Positions 9,568-18,722 of a stretch of 64,000 nucleotides of DNA are shown piece after piece. Below the pieces are notes generated by a model, which made no database searches, had not been told where the DNA came from, and saw only the letters and a program-made list of their open reading frames with translations. The translations under genes were made by a program, and so were the position numbers. Each line of letters begins with the position of its first letter. Positions within the stretch are counted from its first letter, which is position 1. This DNA comes from Pseudorhodoplanes sp. (GTDB taxonomy: Bacteria; Pseudomonadota; Alphaproteobacteria; Rhizobiales; Xanthobacteraceae): NCBI GenBank assembly GCA_032027085.1, contig JAVSMS010000001.1, positions 467,711-531,710 on the forward strand, read 5' to 3'.

Positions 9568-11205
9568 ATGCTGGGCCTGATGCAGGACTGGCCGCTTTTG
9601 TGCCATCGCATCATCGATCATGCCGCCACCTATCACGCCGCGCGTCCGGTCATCTCGCGCTCGGTCGAGGGACCGATCCATGTCACGGACTATGCGACGG
9701 TGCGGCGGCGCGCCCTGCAGCTCGCCCAACGGCTCGACCGCGACGGCATCAAACTCGGCGACCGCGTGGCGACGCTGGCCTGGAATACCTGGCGGCATCT
9801 GGAAAGCTGGTACGGCATCCTCGGCATCGGTGCAGTCTATCACACCGTCAACCCGCGGCTCTTCCCCGATCAGATTCCCTGGATCATCAATCACGCCGAA
9901 GACCGCGTGATGCTGACCGACCTGACATTCGTTCCCCTGCTGGAGAAGCTCGCCCCGCAACTCACGACAATCGAGCGTTACGTCGTGCTGACCGACGCCG
10001 CGCATATGCCGGACACGAAGCTGAAAAACGCGGTGCCGTATGAGGAGTGGATCGCAGAAGCCGACGGCGATTTCGCCTGGAAGAGTTTTGACGAAACAAC
10101 CGCCGCCGGCATGTGCTACACCTCCGGCACCACCGGCAATCCCAAGGGCGTTCTCTACTCGCATCGCTCGAACGTGCTGCATTCGATGATCGCGAGCACG
10201 CCGGATGCGATGGGCGTGGGATCGCGCGACGTGGTGATGCCGGTCGTGCCGATGTTCCACGCCAATTGCTGGGGACTGGCGCTGACCACGCCGATGAACG
10301 GCGCGGCGATAGTGATGCCTGGCCCGAAAATGGACGGTGCTTCCATTTATGAGTTGCTGGACACCCACAAGGTGACCTTCACCGCAGCGGTGCCGACTGT
10401 CTGGCTGATGCTGCTGCAGCATCTGCAAGCGACTGGCGCCAAGCTGCCTTACCTGAAGCGCGTCGTTATCGGCGGCTCTGCCTGCCCGCGCGCCATGGCC
10501 AAGACATTCGAGGAGCATTACGGCGTCGAGGTCATTCATGCCTGGGGGATGACCGAAATGTCGCCGCTCGGCTCGCTATGCTCGATCAAGCCGGATTACG
10601 CCGGCCTCAGCGGCGATGCGCTGCTCGACATCAAGGAGAAACAGGGACACCCGCCCTTCGGCGTGGAGATGAAGATCACCGACGACAATGGCCGCGAACT
10701 GCCCTGGGACGGCAAAACCTTCGGCCGGCTCAAGGTGCGCGGCGCCTCCGTCCTGCGGCGCTACTACAAGGAGGACGCGGACGCGCTCGACGAACAGGGC
10801 TTTTTCGATACCGGCGATGTCGCCACCCTCGACCGGCATGGCTACATGCACATCACCGATCGCTCCAAGGACGTGATCAAGTCCGGCGGCGAGTGGATTT
10901 CCTCGATCGCCCTGGAAAATCTGGCGGTCGGCCATCCGCAGATCGCGGAAGCCGCGGTGATCGGCGTCAGTCATCCCAAATGGGGCGAGCGTCCGCTCCT
11001 GATCGTCGTGCTCAAGCCCGGCGAGAGCATCAGCCGCGAGGAGCTGCTGGCCTATATGCGGGACAAGATCACGGCATGGTGGATTCCCGACGATGTGGTA
11101 TTCGTCGACCAGATTCCCCATACCGCGACCGGGAAGATCCTGAAAACCGCGTTGCGGGAGGCCTACAAGGATTATGTTTTGCCCAACAGGGTCGCGGCGG
11201 AGTAG
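9568..11205 (+). CDS. Acyl-CoA synthetase (AMP-forming; fatty-acid/DmdB-like)
   Basis: ANL-superfamily ligase activating a carboxylic acid via acyl-AMP to acyl-CoA. Motifs are complete: P-loop [11 protein letters not shown] from about residue 184, [17 protein letters not shown], and the C-terminal hinge and lysine regions [13 protein letters not shown] and ATGKILKT. Length 545 and overall pattern fit the medium/long-chain and 3-methylthiopropionyl-CoA (DmdB-like) ligases. No beta-oxidation genes adjoin. It is followed four bases later by the DUF898 gene, suggesting cotranscription with an envelope module. Confidence 0.9.
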   Translation: MLGLMQDWPLLCHRIIDHAATYHAARPVISRSVEGPIHVTDYATVRRRALQLAQRLDRDGIKLGDRVATLAWNTWRHLESWYGILGIGAVYHTVNPRLFPDQIPWIINHAEDRVMLTDLTFVPLLEKLAPQLTTIERYVVLTDAAHMPDTKLKNAVPYEEWIAEADGDFAWKSFDETTAAGMCYTSGTTGNPKGVLYSHRSNVLHSMIASTPDAMGVGSRDVVMPVVPMFHANCWGLALTTPMNGAAIVMPGPKMDGASIYELLDTHKVTFTAAVPTVWLMLLQHLQATGAKLPYLKRVVIGGSACPRAMAKTFEEHYGVEVIHAWGMTEMSPLGSLCSIKPDYAGLSGDALLDIKEKQGHPPFGVEMKITDDNGRELPWDGKTFGRLKVRGASVLRRYYKEDADALDEQGFFDTGDVATLDRHGYMHITDRSKDVIKSGGEWISSIALENLAVGHPQIAEAAVIGVSHPKWGERPLLIVVLKPGESISREELLAYMRDKITAWWIPDDVVFVDQIPHTATGKILKTALREAYKDYVLPNRVAAE

Positions 11206-11208
11206 CGA

Positions 11209-12495
11209 ATGACGTCGTCTGACGCGGGCAGCCTTGCGGCTGCGCCCGGGCCCGTTGACCAGCAAAGGGGCAATGTCCGTTTCCTCGGCCGGGATCGCCC
11301 CTATTGGCGCCTTCTGGCGCGCGGCGCCGTGCTTCTCATGCTCACGCTCGGCATCTATCGGTTCTGGCTGATCACCGACACGCGGCGTTTCCTCTGGGCC
11401 AATACGGAAATTGACGGCGAGTCCCTCGAATATTCCGGCACCGCGCTGGAAATACTGCTCGGCTTTCTCGTCGCCATCGCCATTCTGGTGCCGCTCTACA
11501 TTGTTTTCTTTCTCGCTGCGCTGGACGTCGGGACCGCCGGCCTGATGACCATTATTGCGATCGTCGCGCTGGCGCTGATCGGCCAATACGCAATCTGGCG
11601 CGCGCGCAGCTATCGCCTGACCCGGACCGTCTTCCGCGGCTTGCGCTTTCGTCAGACCGGTTCCGGCGTTCATTATGCCGTTTGCGTGATCTTCTGGTGG
11701 GCGATGATGGCGATCACGCTCGGTCTGGCCTATCCCTTCGCACAGGCGAGTCTCGAACGCTTCAAGCTCGGCCATACGCATTACGGCAATTTGGCCGGGC
11801 AATTCGAGGGATCGGGATTCCGGCTGCTGCTGCGCGGCTTGCCGCTCTGGTTCGCAGTGACCGCGCCGACCCTGATCGCCCTGTCGGCCCTGCTGACCGT
11901 CGACTGGGCGGGAATTGGCCGCATCATGCAGCGCGGCGGGACAACCGGCGATATCCTTGAACGCATCGCCATACAGGCTCCTGAATTCTACGGCGCGATC
12001 GGCCTGTTCGTGGTCGCGATAGGATTTGCGGTGTGCGCGGCGATCATCCTGTTTCCGGCTTTCCAAACCATCGTGATGCGCTGGTGGATCTCCGGAATCC
12101 GCTTTCCCGGCATCGATGTGAGCTCGCAGCTGCGCATGTTCGATGTGTACAAGGCCTATCTGCGCTTCATCGGCTATTTGCTCATCTTCGCGCTCGCGAT
12201 GATCGTCGTGACCTTCGTCACGTTTGCACTGATCGGATCGCTGTTCGGATCGTCCGCAGAATCGAAATTCGCTGAAATGTTCACCATCCTCGCCATGGTC
12301 GGCCTCTATGTCGTGTCCGCGCTCGGCCTGTCCACGATCTACCAGGCGACGGCAAAGCTCTCCGTCTGGCGGCTGACGGCGCAATCCAGCGATCTCTCGA
12401 ATGCATCCATGCTTGACCATGTGACGGCGGCAGGAACGGCCGGATCTCCCTTGGGCGAGGGCCTCGCCGACGCCTTGAATGTCGGTGGCCTATGA
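11209..12495 (+). CDS. DUF898 (YjgN-like) multi-pass membrane protein
   Basis: A 428-residue integral membrane protein with six or more hydrophobic segments, e.g. at about 38-55, 83-125, 160-175, 220-240, 265-290 and 325-345. The repeated pattern of a Trp/Arg-rich turn before helices (FWLITDTRRFLW, WWISGI) is typical of DUF898/YjgN. Function is unknown for the family. Its last four bases overlap the start of the M48 protease gene (ATGA), so the two are translationally coupled and likely work together. Confidence 0.85.
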   Translation: MTSSDAGSLAAAPGPVDQQRGNVRFLGRDRPYWRLLARGAVLLMLTLGIYRFWLITDTRRFLWANTEIDGESLEYSGTALEILLGFLVAIAILVPLYIVFFLAALDVGTAGLMTIIAIVALALIGQYAIWRARSYRLTRTVFRGLRFRQTGSGVHYAVCVIFWWAMMAITLGLAYPFAQASLERFKLGHTHYGNLAGQFEGSGFRLLLRGLPLWFAVTAPTLIALSALLTVDWAGIGRIMQRGGTTGDILERIAIQAPEFYGAIGLFVVAIGFAVCAAIILFPAFQTIVMRWWISGIRFPGIDVSSQLRMFDVYKAYLRFIGYLLIFALAMIVVTFVTFALIGSLFGSSAESKFAEMFTILAMVGLYVVSALGLSTIYQATAKLSVWRLTAQSSDLSNASMLDHVTAAGTAGSPLGEGLADALNVGGL

Positions 12496-13607
12496 GAACC
12501 GGCGCCGCCCGCTATTTCGACGGCCGCACCAGCGCGCGCCACGATGTGACACTGGAGCTGGCGCCGCACGCCCTGGTCATTCGCGACGGCGCGGGAGTGA
12601 TCGTCGATCAATGGGCCTATATTCGTCTCAAGCATCTGTCGGCGCCGGATCACATCTTCCGCATCGGCCTGCGCAAGAATCCGCTGCTGGCACGCCTTGA
12701 AATCACCGACATGGAACTCGCGCACGAGATCGATGTGCTGGCACCGGACATCGACCGCACCGGTGCTTCGGCGCGGCGGGACAGCCGCCGTGTCATTGGC
12801 TGGGCCTCTTTCGCGGCGGTTACTCTGGTGCTGTCTTCGATCTACGGGGTGCCGCTTCTTGCCGACCGCCTGGCGCCGGTCGTGCCGCGCGGCTTCGAGC
12901 AACGCATCGGGGTCGCGACCAATGCGCAGATCCGCGCCATGCTCGACAAGGGACCGGCGGGCCGGCCCTTCACATGCGGCGACGCAGCCATGGAGCAGAC
13001 CGGAAAAGCCGCTTTCGAAAAACTGGTGCGCCGGCTGGAAACCGCCGCGGACCTGCGCATGCCGCTCACAGTTGCCGTGGTGCGCCGCGCGGAGGCGAAC
13101 GCCTTCGCGCTGCCGGGCGGATATGTCTATGTGTTTCAGGGCCTGATCGATAAAGCGGAAACTCCCGACGAGCTCGCCGCCGTCATCGCGCATGAACTCG
13201 GCCATGTCGCGCATCGCGACGGGATGCGCGCGGTGCTGCAGGGCGCCGGCTTGTCGTTCCTGTTCGGCATGATGCTGGGCGATTTCGTCGGCGGCGGCGC
13301 CGTCGTGCTGGCGGCGCGGACGATTCTGGAATCGGCCTATTCGCGCAATGTGGAGAACGCTGCCGACCGCTTCGGGGTGCAGGTGATGCTCGGCCTCGGC
13401 GCCGATGCACGGGCGCTGGGCCGCTTCCTGCAGCGCATCGCCGGCGATACACCGGGCGGCTTCAGCATCCTTCTCGATCACCCCACGGCAAAGGAGCGCG
13501 CCGCCGCCATCAATGCCATCGCGCCGCCGCAAAGTCGTGGCGTTCCCTTGCTCGATGCCGCCGAATGGGCGGCCCTCAAGCGCATCTGCGCCGGATATCG
13601 GATTTGA
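12492..13607 (+). CDS. M48-family membrane metallopeptidase
   Basis: Zinc endopeptidase related to HtpX/BepA/Oma1. The active site HELGH begins at residue 234 and continues AHRDG; the third zinc ligand is the Glu of ENAADRFG about 60 residues later. One membrane segment (about 97-115) separates an N-terminal cytosolic-type domain from the protease domain, which should be periplasmic. Overlap with DUF898 upstream and a three-base gap to the DUF1499 gene define a three-gene envelope module. Likely role: envelope protein quality control, inferred from the family. Confidence 0.9.
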   Translation: MRTGAARYFDGRTSARHDVTLELAPHALVIRDGAGVIVDQWAYIRLKHLSAPDHIFRIGLRKNPLLARLEITDMELAHEIDVLAPDIDRTGASARRDSRRVIGWASFAAVTLVLSSIYGVPLLADRLAPVVPRGFEQRIGVATNAQIRAMLDKGPAGRPFTCGDAAMEQTGKAAFEKLVRRLETAADLRMPLTVAVVRRAEANAFALPGGYVYVFQGLIDKAETPDELAAVIAHELGHVAHRDGMRAVLQGAGLSFLFGMMLGDFVGGGAVVLAARTILESAYSRNVENAADRFGVQVMLGLGADARALGRFLQRIAGDTPGGFSILLDHPTAKERAAAINAIAPPQSRGVPLLDAAEWAALKRICAGYRI

Positions 13608-13610
13608 ACC

Positions 13611-14492
13611 ATGGCGCGGCTCCGTTTCGCCGAAGACCCCTATTCCCGTCTCGCCATCTGGGCGCGGCGGCTGGCGCTGTTCTCGCTGGCGGCGGTCCTG
13701 CTCTCCGTCATCATCGTCCGCTCGGGCCTGGTCGAGGTTGAGCCGGGGCTCGCCACCTTTGGCGGCGCGCTGGTCTTCGCCGTGCTCGCCATCCTTACCG
13801 GGCTCGCCTCCTTTGTCGTGATCTGGCGTGATGGTCTGCGCGGCCTCGGCTTTGCCGTGTCGGGCATCGCGATCGGGATCGTGCTACTGATCTATCCGGC
13901 CTATCTGGGCTACAAGACCTACAAACTGCCCGCCATTTCCGACATCACCACCGATGCCATCGACCCGCCGCGCTTTGAGGCCATTGCCCGCCTGCGCAGC
14001 CGGTCCGCCAACCCTGTGCAATATGCCGGGCTCTACGCGGCCGAGCAGCAGCAGGTGGCCTATCCCGATATCGAGCCGCTGGAAGTCTCGGTCTCGGCGA
14101 AGGTGGCCTATGACACCGCGCTGGCGCTGGTGAACCGCAACCGGTGGCTCGTCATCGACGCGCGCGATCCGCAGGGTGGACGCCGCGACGGTCGCATCGA
14201 AGCGGTCGCGCGCACGCCGATCATGGGCTTCCGCGACGACGTGGTGATTCGGGTTCGCGGCACCGGCGAGGAAGCCCGCATCGACATGCGTTCGGCATCC
14301 CGCTACGGCCGGCATGACATCGGCACCAATGCGGCGCGCATTACCAGCTTCTTCGAGCAGATCGAAACAGCCATCGATGAGGCGCTCGACCGGCAGGAAA
14401 GATTGGAACGCCGCGCATCGCAGCAGAAGAAGCAGACGAAGGGCCAGCCGGCCAAGAAACAACCGGCCGGTCAGCCCGCGGCCAAGCGATAA
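13611..14492 (+). CDS. DUF1499 domain membrane protein
   Basis: Three hydrophobic segments in the first 105 residues (about 21-38, 44-65, 78-97), then a soluble DUF1499 domain (about 130-255) with the family pattern VDARDPQGGRRDGRIEAVA, MGFRDDVVIRV and DMRSASRYGRHDIGTNAARI. A Lys/Gln/Pro-rich tail ends the protein. Biochemical role is unknown. Its last 22 bases overlap the 3' end of the convergent MBL-fold gene. Confidence 0.88.
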   Translation: MARLRFAEDPYSRLAIWARRLALFSLAAVLLSVIIVRSGLVEVEPGLATFGGALVFAVLAILTGLASFVVIWRDGLRGLGFAVSGIAIGIVLLIYPAYLGYKTYKLPAISDITTDAIDPPRFEAIARLRSRSANPVQYAGLYAAEQQQVAYPDIEPLEVSVSAKVAYDTALALVNRNRWLVIDARDPQGGRRDGRIEAVARTPIMGFRDDVVIRVRGTGEEARIDMRSASRYGRHDIGTNAARITSFFEQIETAIDEALDRQERLERRASQQKKQTKGQPAKKQPAGQPAAKR

Positions 14493-15394
14493 GTCCCGAC
14501 AATCGACGGCACGCCCTCGGTCGCGACCACGCCGCGCGCGACCAGATCTTCCATATGCGCCAGCACCGACAGGCCGGCGGCGCCGGTCAATCGCGGATCG
14601 ATGCCGATATAGATGGCGCGCACCAGCGTCGGGATGTCGGTTGCCCCCTTTGCGAGGCGATGCAGGATCGAGGCCTCCCGCCCCTCGCGGTGACGGATAT
14701 AGCTCTGAACGAAACGCGGCGCATTGCGGATGGTGGTGCCGTGACCCGGCAGATAAATCTCTTCGCTGCGCTTTGCGAGCTTGTGGAGCGAGGCCATGTA
14801 ATCGCTCATGGCCCCGTCCGGCGGCGCCACGATCGAGGTCGACCACGACATGACATGATCGCCGGAGAACAGGATGTTCGTTCCCTTGAGCGCATAGGCC
14901 ATGTGATTGGCAGTGTGGCCCGGCGTTGCGATCGCTTCAATATCGAAACCCCGCCCTGACACCACCTCTCCGTCCCTGATCGCAAATTCCGGCCTAAAAT
15001 CCGGATCGACGCCGGCATCGAGCGGGTTGGCTTCGCCGATATGCAGAGGCCGCGCGGCGCGGTGCGGCCCCTCGGCATAGACTTTCGCGCCGGTCGCCGC
15101 CTTCACCGGCGCAACGCCGGGCGAATGATCGCGATGCGTATGCGTAACAAAAATGTGGGTCACGGTTTCGCCGCGCACCGCATCCAGCAGCGCCTGAATG
15201 TGGCGCGGATCGTCGGGGCCCGGATCGATGATCGCCACCTGTCCCTTGCCGACGATATAAGTCACCGTGCCCGTAAAGGTGAATGGCCCGGCATTGCCGG
15301 CGCAGATCGCGCGCACGCCGGGCGCGACCTCTTTTGCCTCGCCGGGGACGAGATCGAAGCTCTTGTCGAAAGGAATGTCGTCGGTCATCGACAC
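14471..15394 (-). CDS. MBL-fold metallo-hydrolase
   Basis: Metallo-beta-lactamase fold with zinc ligands in THTHRDHSPG, TPGHTANHM and FSGDHVM, plus a C-terminal His in PGHGTTIRN. The C-terminal winged-helix-like extension after PGHG is the LACTB2/PaaI-neighbour arrangement seen in the beta-lactamase-like 2 group, several of which are nucleases or thioesterases. Substrate unresolved. The gene lies ten bases after the UPF0210 gene, all minus strand, so it may belong to the same transcript. Confidence 0.88.
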   Translation of the reverse strand: MSMTDDIPFDKSFDLVPGEAKEVAPGVRAICAGNAGPFTFTGTVTYIVGKGQVAIIDPGPDDPRHIQALLDAVRGETVTHIFVTHTHRDHSPGVAPVKAATGAKVYAEGPHRAARPLHIGEANPLDAGVDPDFRPEFAIRDGEVVSGRGFDIEAIATPGHTANHMAYALKGTNILFSGDHVMSWSTSIVAPPDGAMSDYMASLHKLAKRSEEIYLPGHGTTIRNAPRFVQSYIRHREGREASILHRLAKGATDIPTLVRAIYIGIDPRLTGAAGLSVLAHMEDLVARGVVATEGVPSIVGTYRLAAG

Positions 15395-15404
15395 GATGAG
15401 AACC

Positions 15405-16775
15405 TTAGTTGTTCAGCGCCTGTAGCGGCGCGGGAATGCGGCCGCCACGGTTGACGAAGCGTGCGCTGGATCGCTTGTTCACCGGAATGATGCGCGCGTG
15501 CCCGAGCAGGCCGCCGAATTCGACGAGATCGCCGGCCTTCCCGCCGGCCACCGGAATGACGCGGACAGCGGTGGTCTTCTTGTTGACCATGCCGATGGCG
15601 GCCTCGTCGGCGATGATTGCCGAAAGCGTCTCCGCTGGCGTGTCGCCAGGCAGCGCGATCATATCGAGACCGACCGAGCACACGGCGGTCATCGCTTCCA
15701 GCTTGTCGAGCGAGATGTCGCCCTGTTCGGCGGCTTCGATCATGCCTTCGTCTTCTGACACCGGAATGAAGGCGCCGGACAGTCCGCCGACAAAGCTCGA
15801 GGCCATCGCCCCGCCCTTCTTAACCGCATCATTCAGCAAAGCCAGCGCCGCGGTCGAGCCGTGCGTGCCGACTCGCTCAAGCCCCATGGCCTCGAGAATG
15901 CGCGCCACGCTGTCGCCCTTGGCCGGCGTCGGCGCCAGCGACAGATCAACGATGCCGAAGGGAATGCCGAGCCGTTCCGACGCGGTGCGGCCGACGAGTT
16001 CTCCGGCGCGCGTGATTTTGAACGCCATGCGCTTGATCAGGGAGGCAAGCGCGCCGAAATCCTGATCCGGTGTCTGCTCCAGCGCGCGCAAGACCACACC
16101 GGGTCCGCTGACGCCGACATTGACCACGGCATCCGGCTCGCCGGTGCCGTGAAAGGCGCCGGCCATGAAAGGATTGTCCTGTACGGCGTTACAGAAGACG
16201 ACGAGCTTGGCGCAGCCGATCGATCCGCGGTCGGCGGTCAGCGCAGCCGTCTCTTTTATGGTGCGGCCCATCAGAGCCACCGCATCCATGTTCAGCCCCG
16301 CCTTTGTCGAGCCGATGTTGACCGACGAGCAAACGCGCTTCGTTTCCGCCAGTGCGCGCGGAATGGCGGCGATCAGATTGCGGTCGGCGCCCGTCATGCC
16401 CTTCTCGACATGCGCGGAGAAGCCGCCGATGAAATCAATGCCAAGCGTGTCGGCCGCGCGATCGAGCGCCTGCGCGATCCGTACAAAGCCGTCGGCATCC
16501 GCCTGCCCGGCCACCAGCGAGATCGGCGTTACCGACACGCGGTTGTTGATGATGGGAATGCCGAATTCCTGACCGATGTCGCGCGTGGTGCGGGTGAGTT
16601 CGGCGGCAACGGTCGTCACCTTGTTGTAGATTCGCTCGCAGAGCGTCGCGGTGTCGCCGCTGACGCAGTCGAACAGGCTGATGCCGATGGTGACGGTGCG
16701 GATATCGAGCCGCTCGACCCGCACCATGTCGATGGTCTCGACGATCTCCTCGGCGGAGTAATTCAGCGTGCGCAT
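15405..16775 (-). CDS. PFL-family protein (UPF0210/DUF711)
   Basis: A 456-residue protein of the UPF0210 family, related in fold to pyruvate formate-lyase, with diagnostic stretches such as [32 protein letters not shown] and [16 protein letters not shown]. No glycyl-radical motif is evident, so it is not a canonical PFL. Activity is unknown. The gene begins three bases after the ACT-domain gene (UPF0237), a pairing seen in many bacteria, which suggests a regulator-enzyme couple. Confidence 0.9.
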   Translation of the reverse strand: MRTLNYSAEEIVETIDMVRVERLDIRTVTIGISLFDCVSGDTATLCERIYNKVTTVAAELTRTTRDIGQEFGIPIINNRVSVTPISLVAGQADADGFVRIAQALDRAADTLGIDFIGGFSAHVEKGMTGADRNLIAAIPRALAETKRVCSSVNIGSTKAGLNMDAVALMGRTIKETAALTADRGSIGCAKLVVFCNAVQDNPFMAGAFHGTGEPDAVVNVGVSGPGVVLRALEQTPDQDFGALASLIKRMAFKITRAGELVGRTASERLGIPFGIVDLSLAPTPAKGDSVARILEAMGLERVGTHGSTAALALLNDAVKKGGAMASSFVGGLSGAFIPVSEDEGMIEAAEQGDISLDKLEAMTAVCSVGLDMIALPGDTPAETLSAIIADEAAIGMVNKKTTAVRVIPVAGGKAGDLVEFGGLLGHARIIPVNKRSSARFVNRGGRIPAPLQALNN

Positions 16776-16778
16776 GAT

Positions 16779-17075
16779 TCAGACCCGGTGCATCGCCTTG
16801 AAGATGTCCTCGCGCTGGATCTCGACCTGCACCGCGAGCGCCTCGCCTTTCTTCTTCAGCCGTTCCGATATCTCCTCGAAAGGCAACGTCGAGGTGTTGA
16901 GGTCCACCATCATGATCATGGTGAAGAACTCATCGCGCATGACCGACTGGCTGATGTCCAGGATGTTTACATTGGCGTCCGCCAGCGCATTGGCGATGCC
17001 GGCGATGATGCCTACCCGGTCGAGCCCGACAATGGTGACGATCGCCCGTCCGGCGGTCGGTTTCGAGGGGGTCAT
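16779..17075 (-). CDS. ACT-domain protein (UPF0237)
   Basis: Single ACT domain of 98 residues beginning TPSKPTAGRAIVTIVG, with the ligand-loop pattern GLDRVGIIAGIANALAD and NILDISQSVMRDEFFTM. ACT domains bind amino acids and regulate partners; here the partner is presumably the UPF0210 protein encoded three bases downstream. ATG 17075 is chosen because a GGAG lies nine bases before it and the domain starts there; longer in-frame reading upstream is repeat-rich non-coding sequence. Confidence 0.9.
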   Translation of the reverse strand: MTPSKPTAGRAIVTIVGLDRVGIIAGIANALADANVNILDISQSVMRDEFFTMIMMVDLNTSTLPFEEISERLKKKGEALAVQVEIQREDIFKAMHRV

Positions 17076-17481
17076 GTGGGAAGTCTCCAGGGCACGTGAG
17101 TCTGGCCGCCTTATAGGAAGCCATGTTGCGCTGCGCAAATAACTATCGCCGTCATCCTGAGACGGCCAAGCGAAGCGAGCCCTCAAGGATGATGGGCCAC
17201 CGGGCCGTCGCCTCTGGTGGGCCGGGTCACCCGCAGCTTGGGGCCGCCGGGTCTCGGGGTACCCCACACCGGCCACCGCACCCGGCCCCCGCGTCATGTC
17301 ACGTGGCGGACGCCGCAGGGTAAAATAGGGATATTATCCGTTCGGATTCGCTTCATTAAAATTTGAATCAGACCTGCCGCACCCCACGGCAAGAATGATT
17401 CATGCCTGTCCCTTATAAGAAGACTCATCGCGTGCCGGATTTGCGGAGGCGAGGTTTTGTTTTGGAATGCGTGGGTTGCTC
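17076..17481. other. Divergent intergenic region with one repeat, no further gene seen
   Basis: About 405 bases between the ACT gene (leftward) and the first DUF2336 gene (rightward). The left half holds the CATCCT/AGGATG palindromic repeat and GC-rich sequence. From about 17320 the composition becomes A/T-richer, as expected of the DUF2336 promoter. Short open frames here are repeat-derived and lack ribosome sites. Confidence 0.5.
17151..17193. repeat. Intergenic palindromic repeat, GTCATCCTGAG/CTCAAGGATGAT type
   Basis: GTCATCCTGAG and an imperfect complement CTCAAGGATGAT flank a GC-rich centre with GCGAAGCGAG. Similar pieces recur near 51.2 kb, 59.5 kb and 62.0 kb in this window, always between genes. 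Confidence 0.65.
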
Positions 17482-18591
17482 ATGTCCGATTTTTCGTCCC
17501 TGATTCAAGAGCTTGACGACGCAATCGCGTCCGGGGCGCCGAGGAAGAAGCTCAAGCTGCTCACCCTGATCACCGACCTGTTCGTCGCCGGCTCCAGCCG
17601 CTATTCCACAGAGCAGGTGTCGTTATTTGACGAGGTGCTGCTGCCGCTTTCGAGCGCGATCGAGGAAAAGGCGCGCGCCAAGCTGTCGCGGCGCCTGGCC
17701 GGGATCGACAACGCGCCGGCGCGCGTGGTGCGCTCGCTGGCGTTCGACGATTCCATCGACGTCGCGGGTCCGGTGCTGACCTCATCCAACCAGCTCAACG
17801 ACTCCGACCTTGTCGCCAATGCCCGCACCAAAAGCCAGGATCATCTGCACGCGATCAGCCAGCGCCGCAGCTTGAGCGAAGCGGTGACCGACGTCCTGGT
17901 CGAGCGCGGCGACGCGCGCGTCGTGCACTCGGTGACCCGCAACAGCGGCGCCCGTTTCTCCAGCATCGCCTTCACCAAGCTGGTGGCGCAGGCGGGTCAC
18001 GACGAGACGCTGGCCGGGCTTGTCGGCGCGCGCCACGACCTTCCCCGTCACCACTTTCTCAAGCTGCTGGAAACCGCGTCCGCTTCCGTGCGCGCCAAGC
18101 TGGAAGCCGCCAACCCGCATGCCGCCGAGGCAGTGCGCGACGTGGTGGCGGAAATCGCCGAAAAGATCAGCGGCGAGGTGCGCAACGCCTCGCAGGAACA
18201 TGCCAGCGCCAAGGCCCAGCTCGGGCGGCTGCGCATCAACCGCAAGATCACCGAATCCGACGTGCACGCCTTTGCCCGGCTGCACAACTTCGAGCGCACT
18301 GCGGTCGCTTTCGCGGCGCTCGGCAAATTCCCGATCGAGCTGGTGGAACGCGCCCTGCTCGACGAGCGGCCCGACCTTGCACTGGTGCTGGCGCGCGCCG
18401 CCGAATGCTGCTGGTCCACCACCAAGGCGATCCTGCTGATGTCGGCCTCCAACCGCGCGCTGTCGCCGCTCGATCTCGACAAGGCCATGGGCGACTTCGA
18501 CAAGCTGAAGATCGAGACTGCAAAACAGGCGGTGGACTTCTATCGCTCGCGGCGCGAGCTGCCGGCCGCTGCGGCGTCGACCGCCGCCTGA
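17482..18591 (+). CDS. DUF2336 domain protein (first of a tandem pair)
   Basis: A soluble, helix-rich 369-residue protein of the DUF2336 family (alphaproteobacteria-restricted, function unknown). It opens SDFSSLIQELDDAIASG and has conserved blocks RHHFLKLLETASASVRAKL and ESDVHAFARLHNFERTAVAF shared with the next gene. No catalytic motif, signal or membrane segment is seen. ATG 17482 is preferred over the in-frame ATG 17467 because it matches the N-terminus of the paralogue (SDHSSLIQELEHAISSG). Confidence 0.88.
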   Translation: MSDFSSLIQELDDAIASGAPRKKLKLLTLITDLFVAGSSRYSTEQVSLFDEVLLPLSSAIEEKARAKLSRRLAGIDNAPARVVRSLAFDDSIDVAGPVLTSSNQLNDSDLVANARTKSQDHLHAISQRRSLSEAVTDVLVERGDARVVHSVTRNSGARFSSIAFTKLVAQAGHDETLAGLVGARHDLPRHHFLKLLETASASVRAKLEAANPHAAEAVRDVVAEIAEKISGEVRNASQEHASAKAQLGRLRINRKITESDVHAFARLHNFERTAVAFAALGKFPIELVERALLDERPDLALVLARAAECCWSTTKAILLMSASNRALSPLDLDKAMGDFDKLKIETAKQAVDFYRSRRELPAAAASTAA

Positions 18592-18722
18592 CAAATCCTT
18601 CAAATTTTAACGAGGGTTAGGCAAAGACTTTTCACGTCTGCGCTGTATCAAATAACGCATCAGGGCGCGTTATGCGCCGTGCGGGTTGAAACCAAGCATT
18701 ACGTTTAGACGGGGCTGTCGTC

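Noticed and set aside
10576-12420. A 614-residue minus-strand open frame
   Set aside because: Antisense to the acyl-CoA synthetase and DUF898 genes, which have clear motifs; composition is that of a shadow frame.
17123-17323. 66-residue plus-strand frame near the ACT gene
   Set aside because: It reads through the palindromic repeat and GC-rich filler and has no initiation signal.
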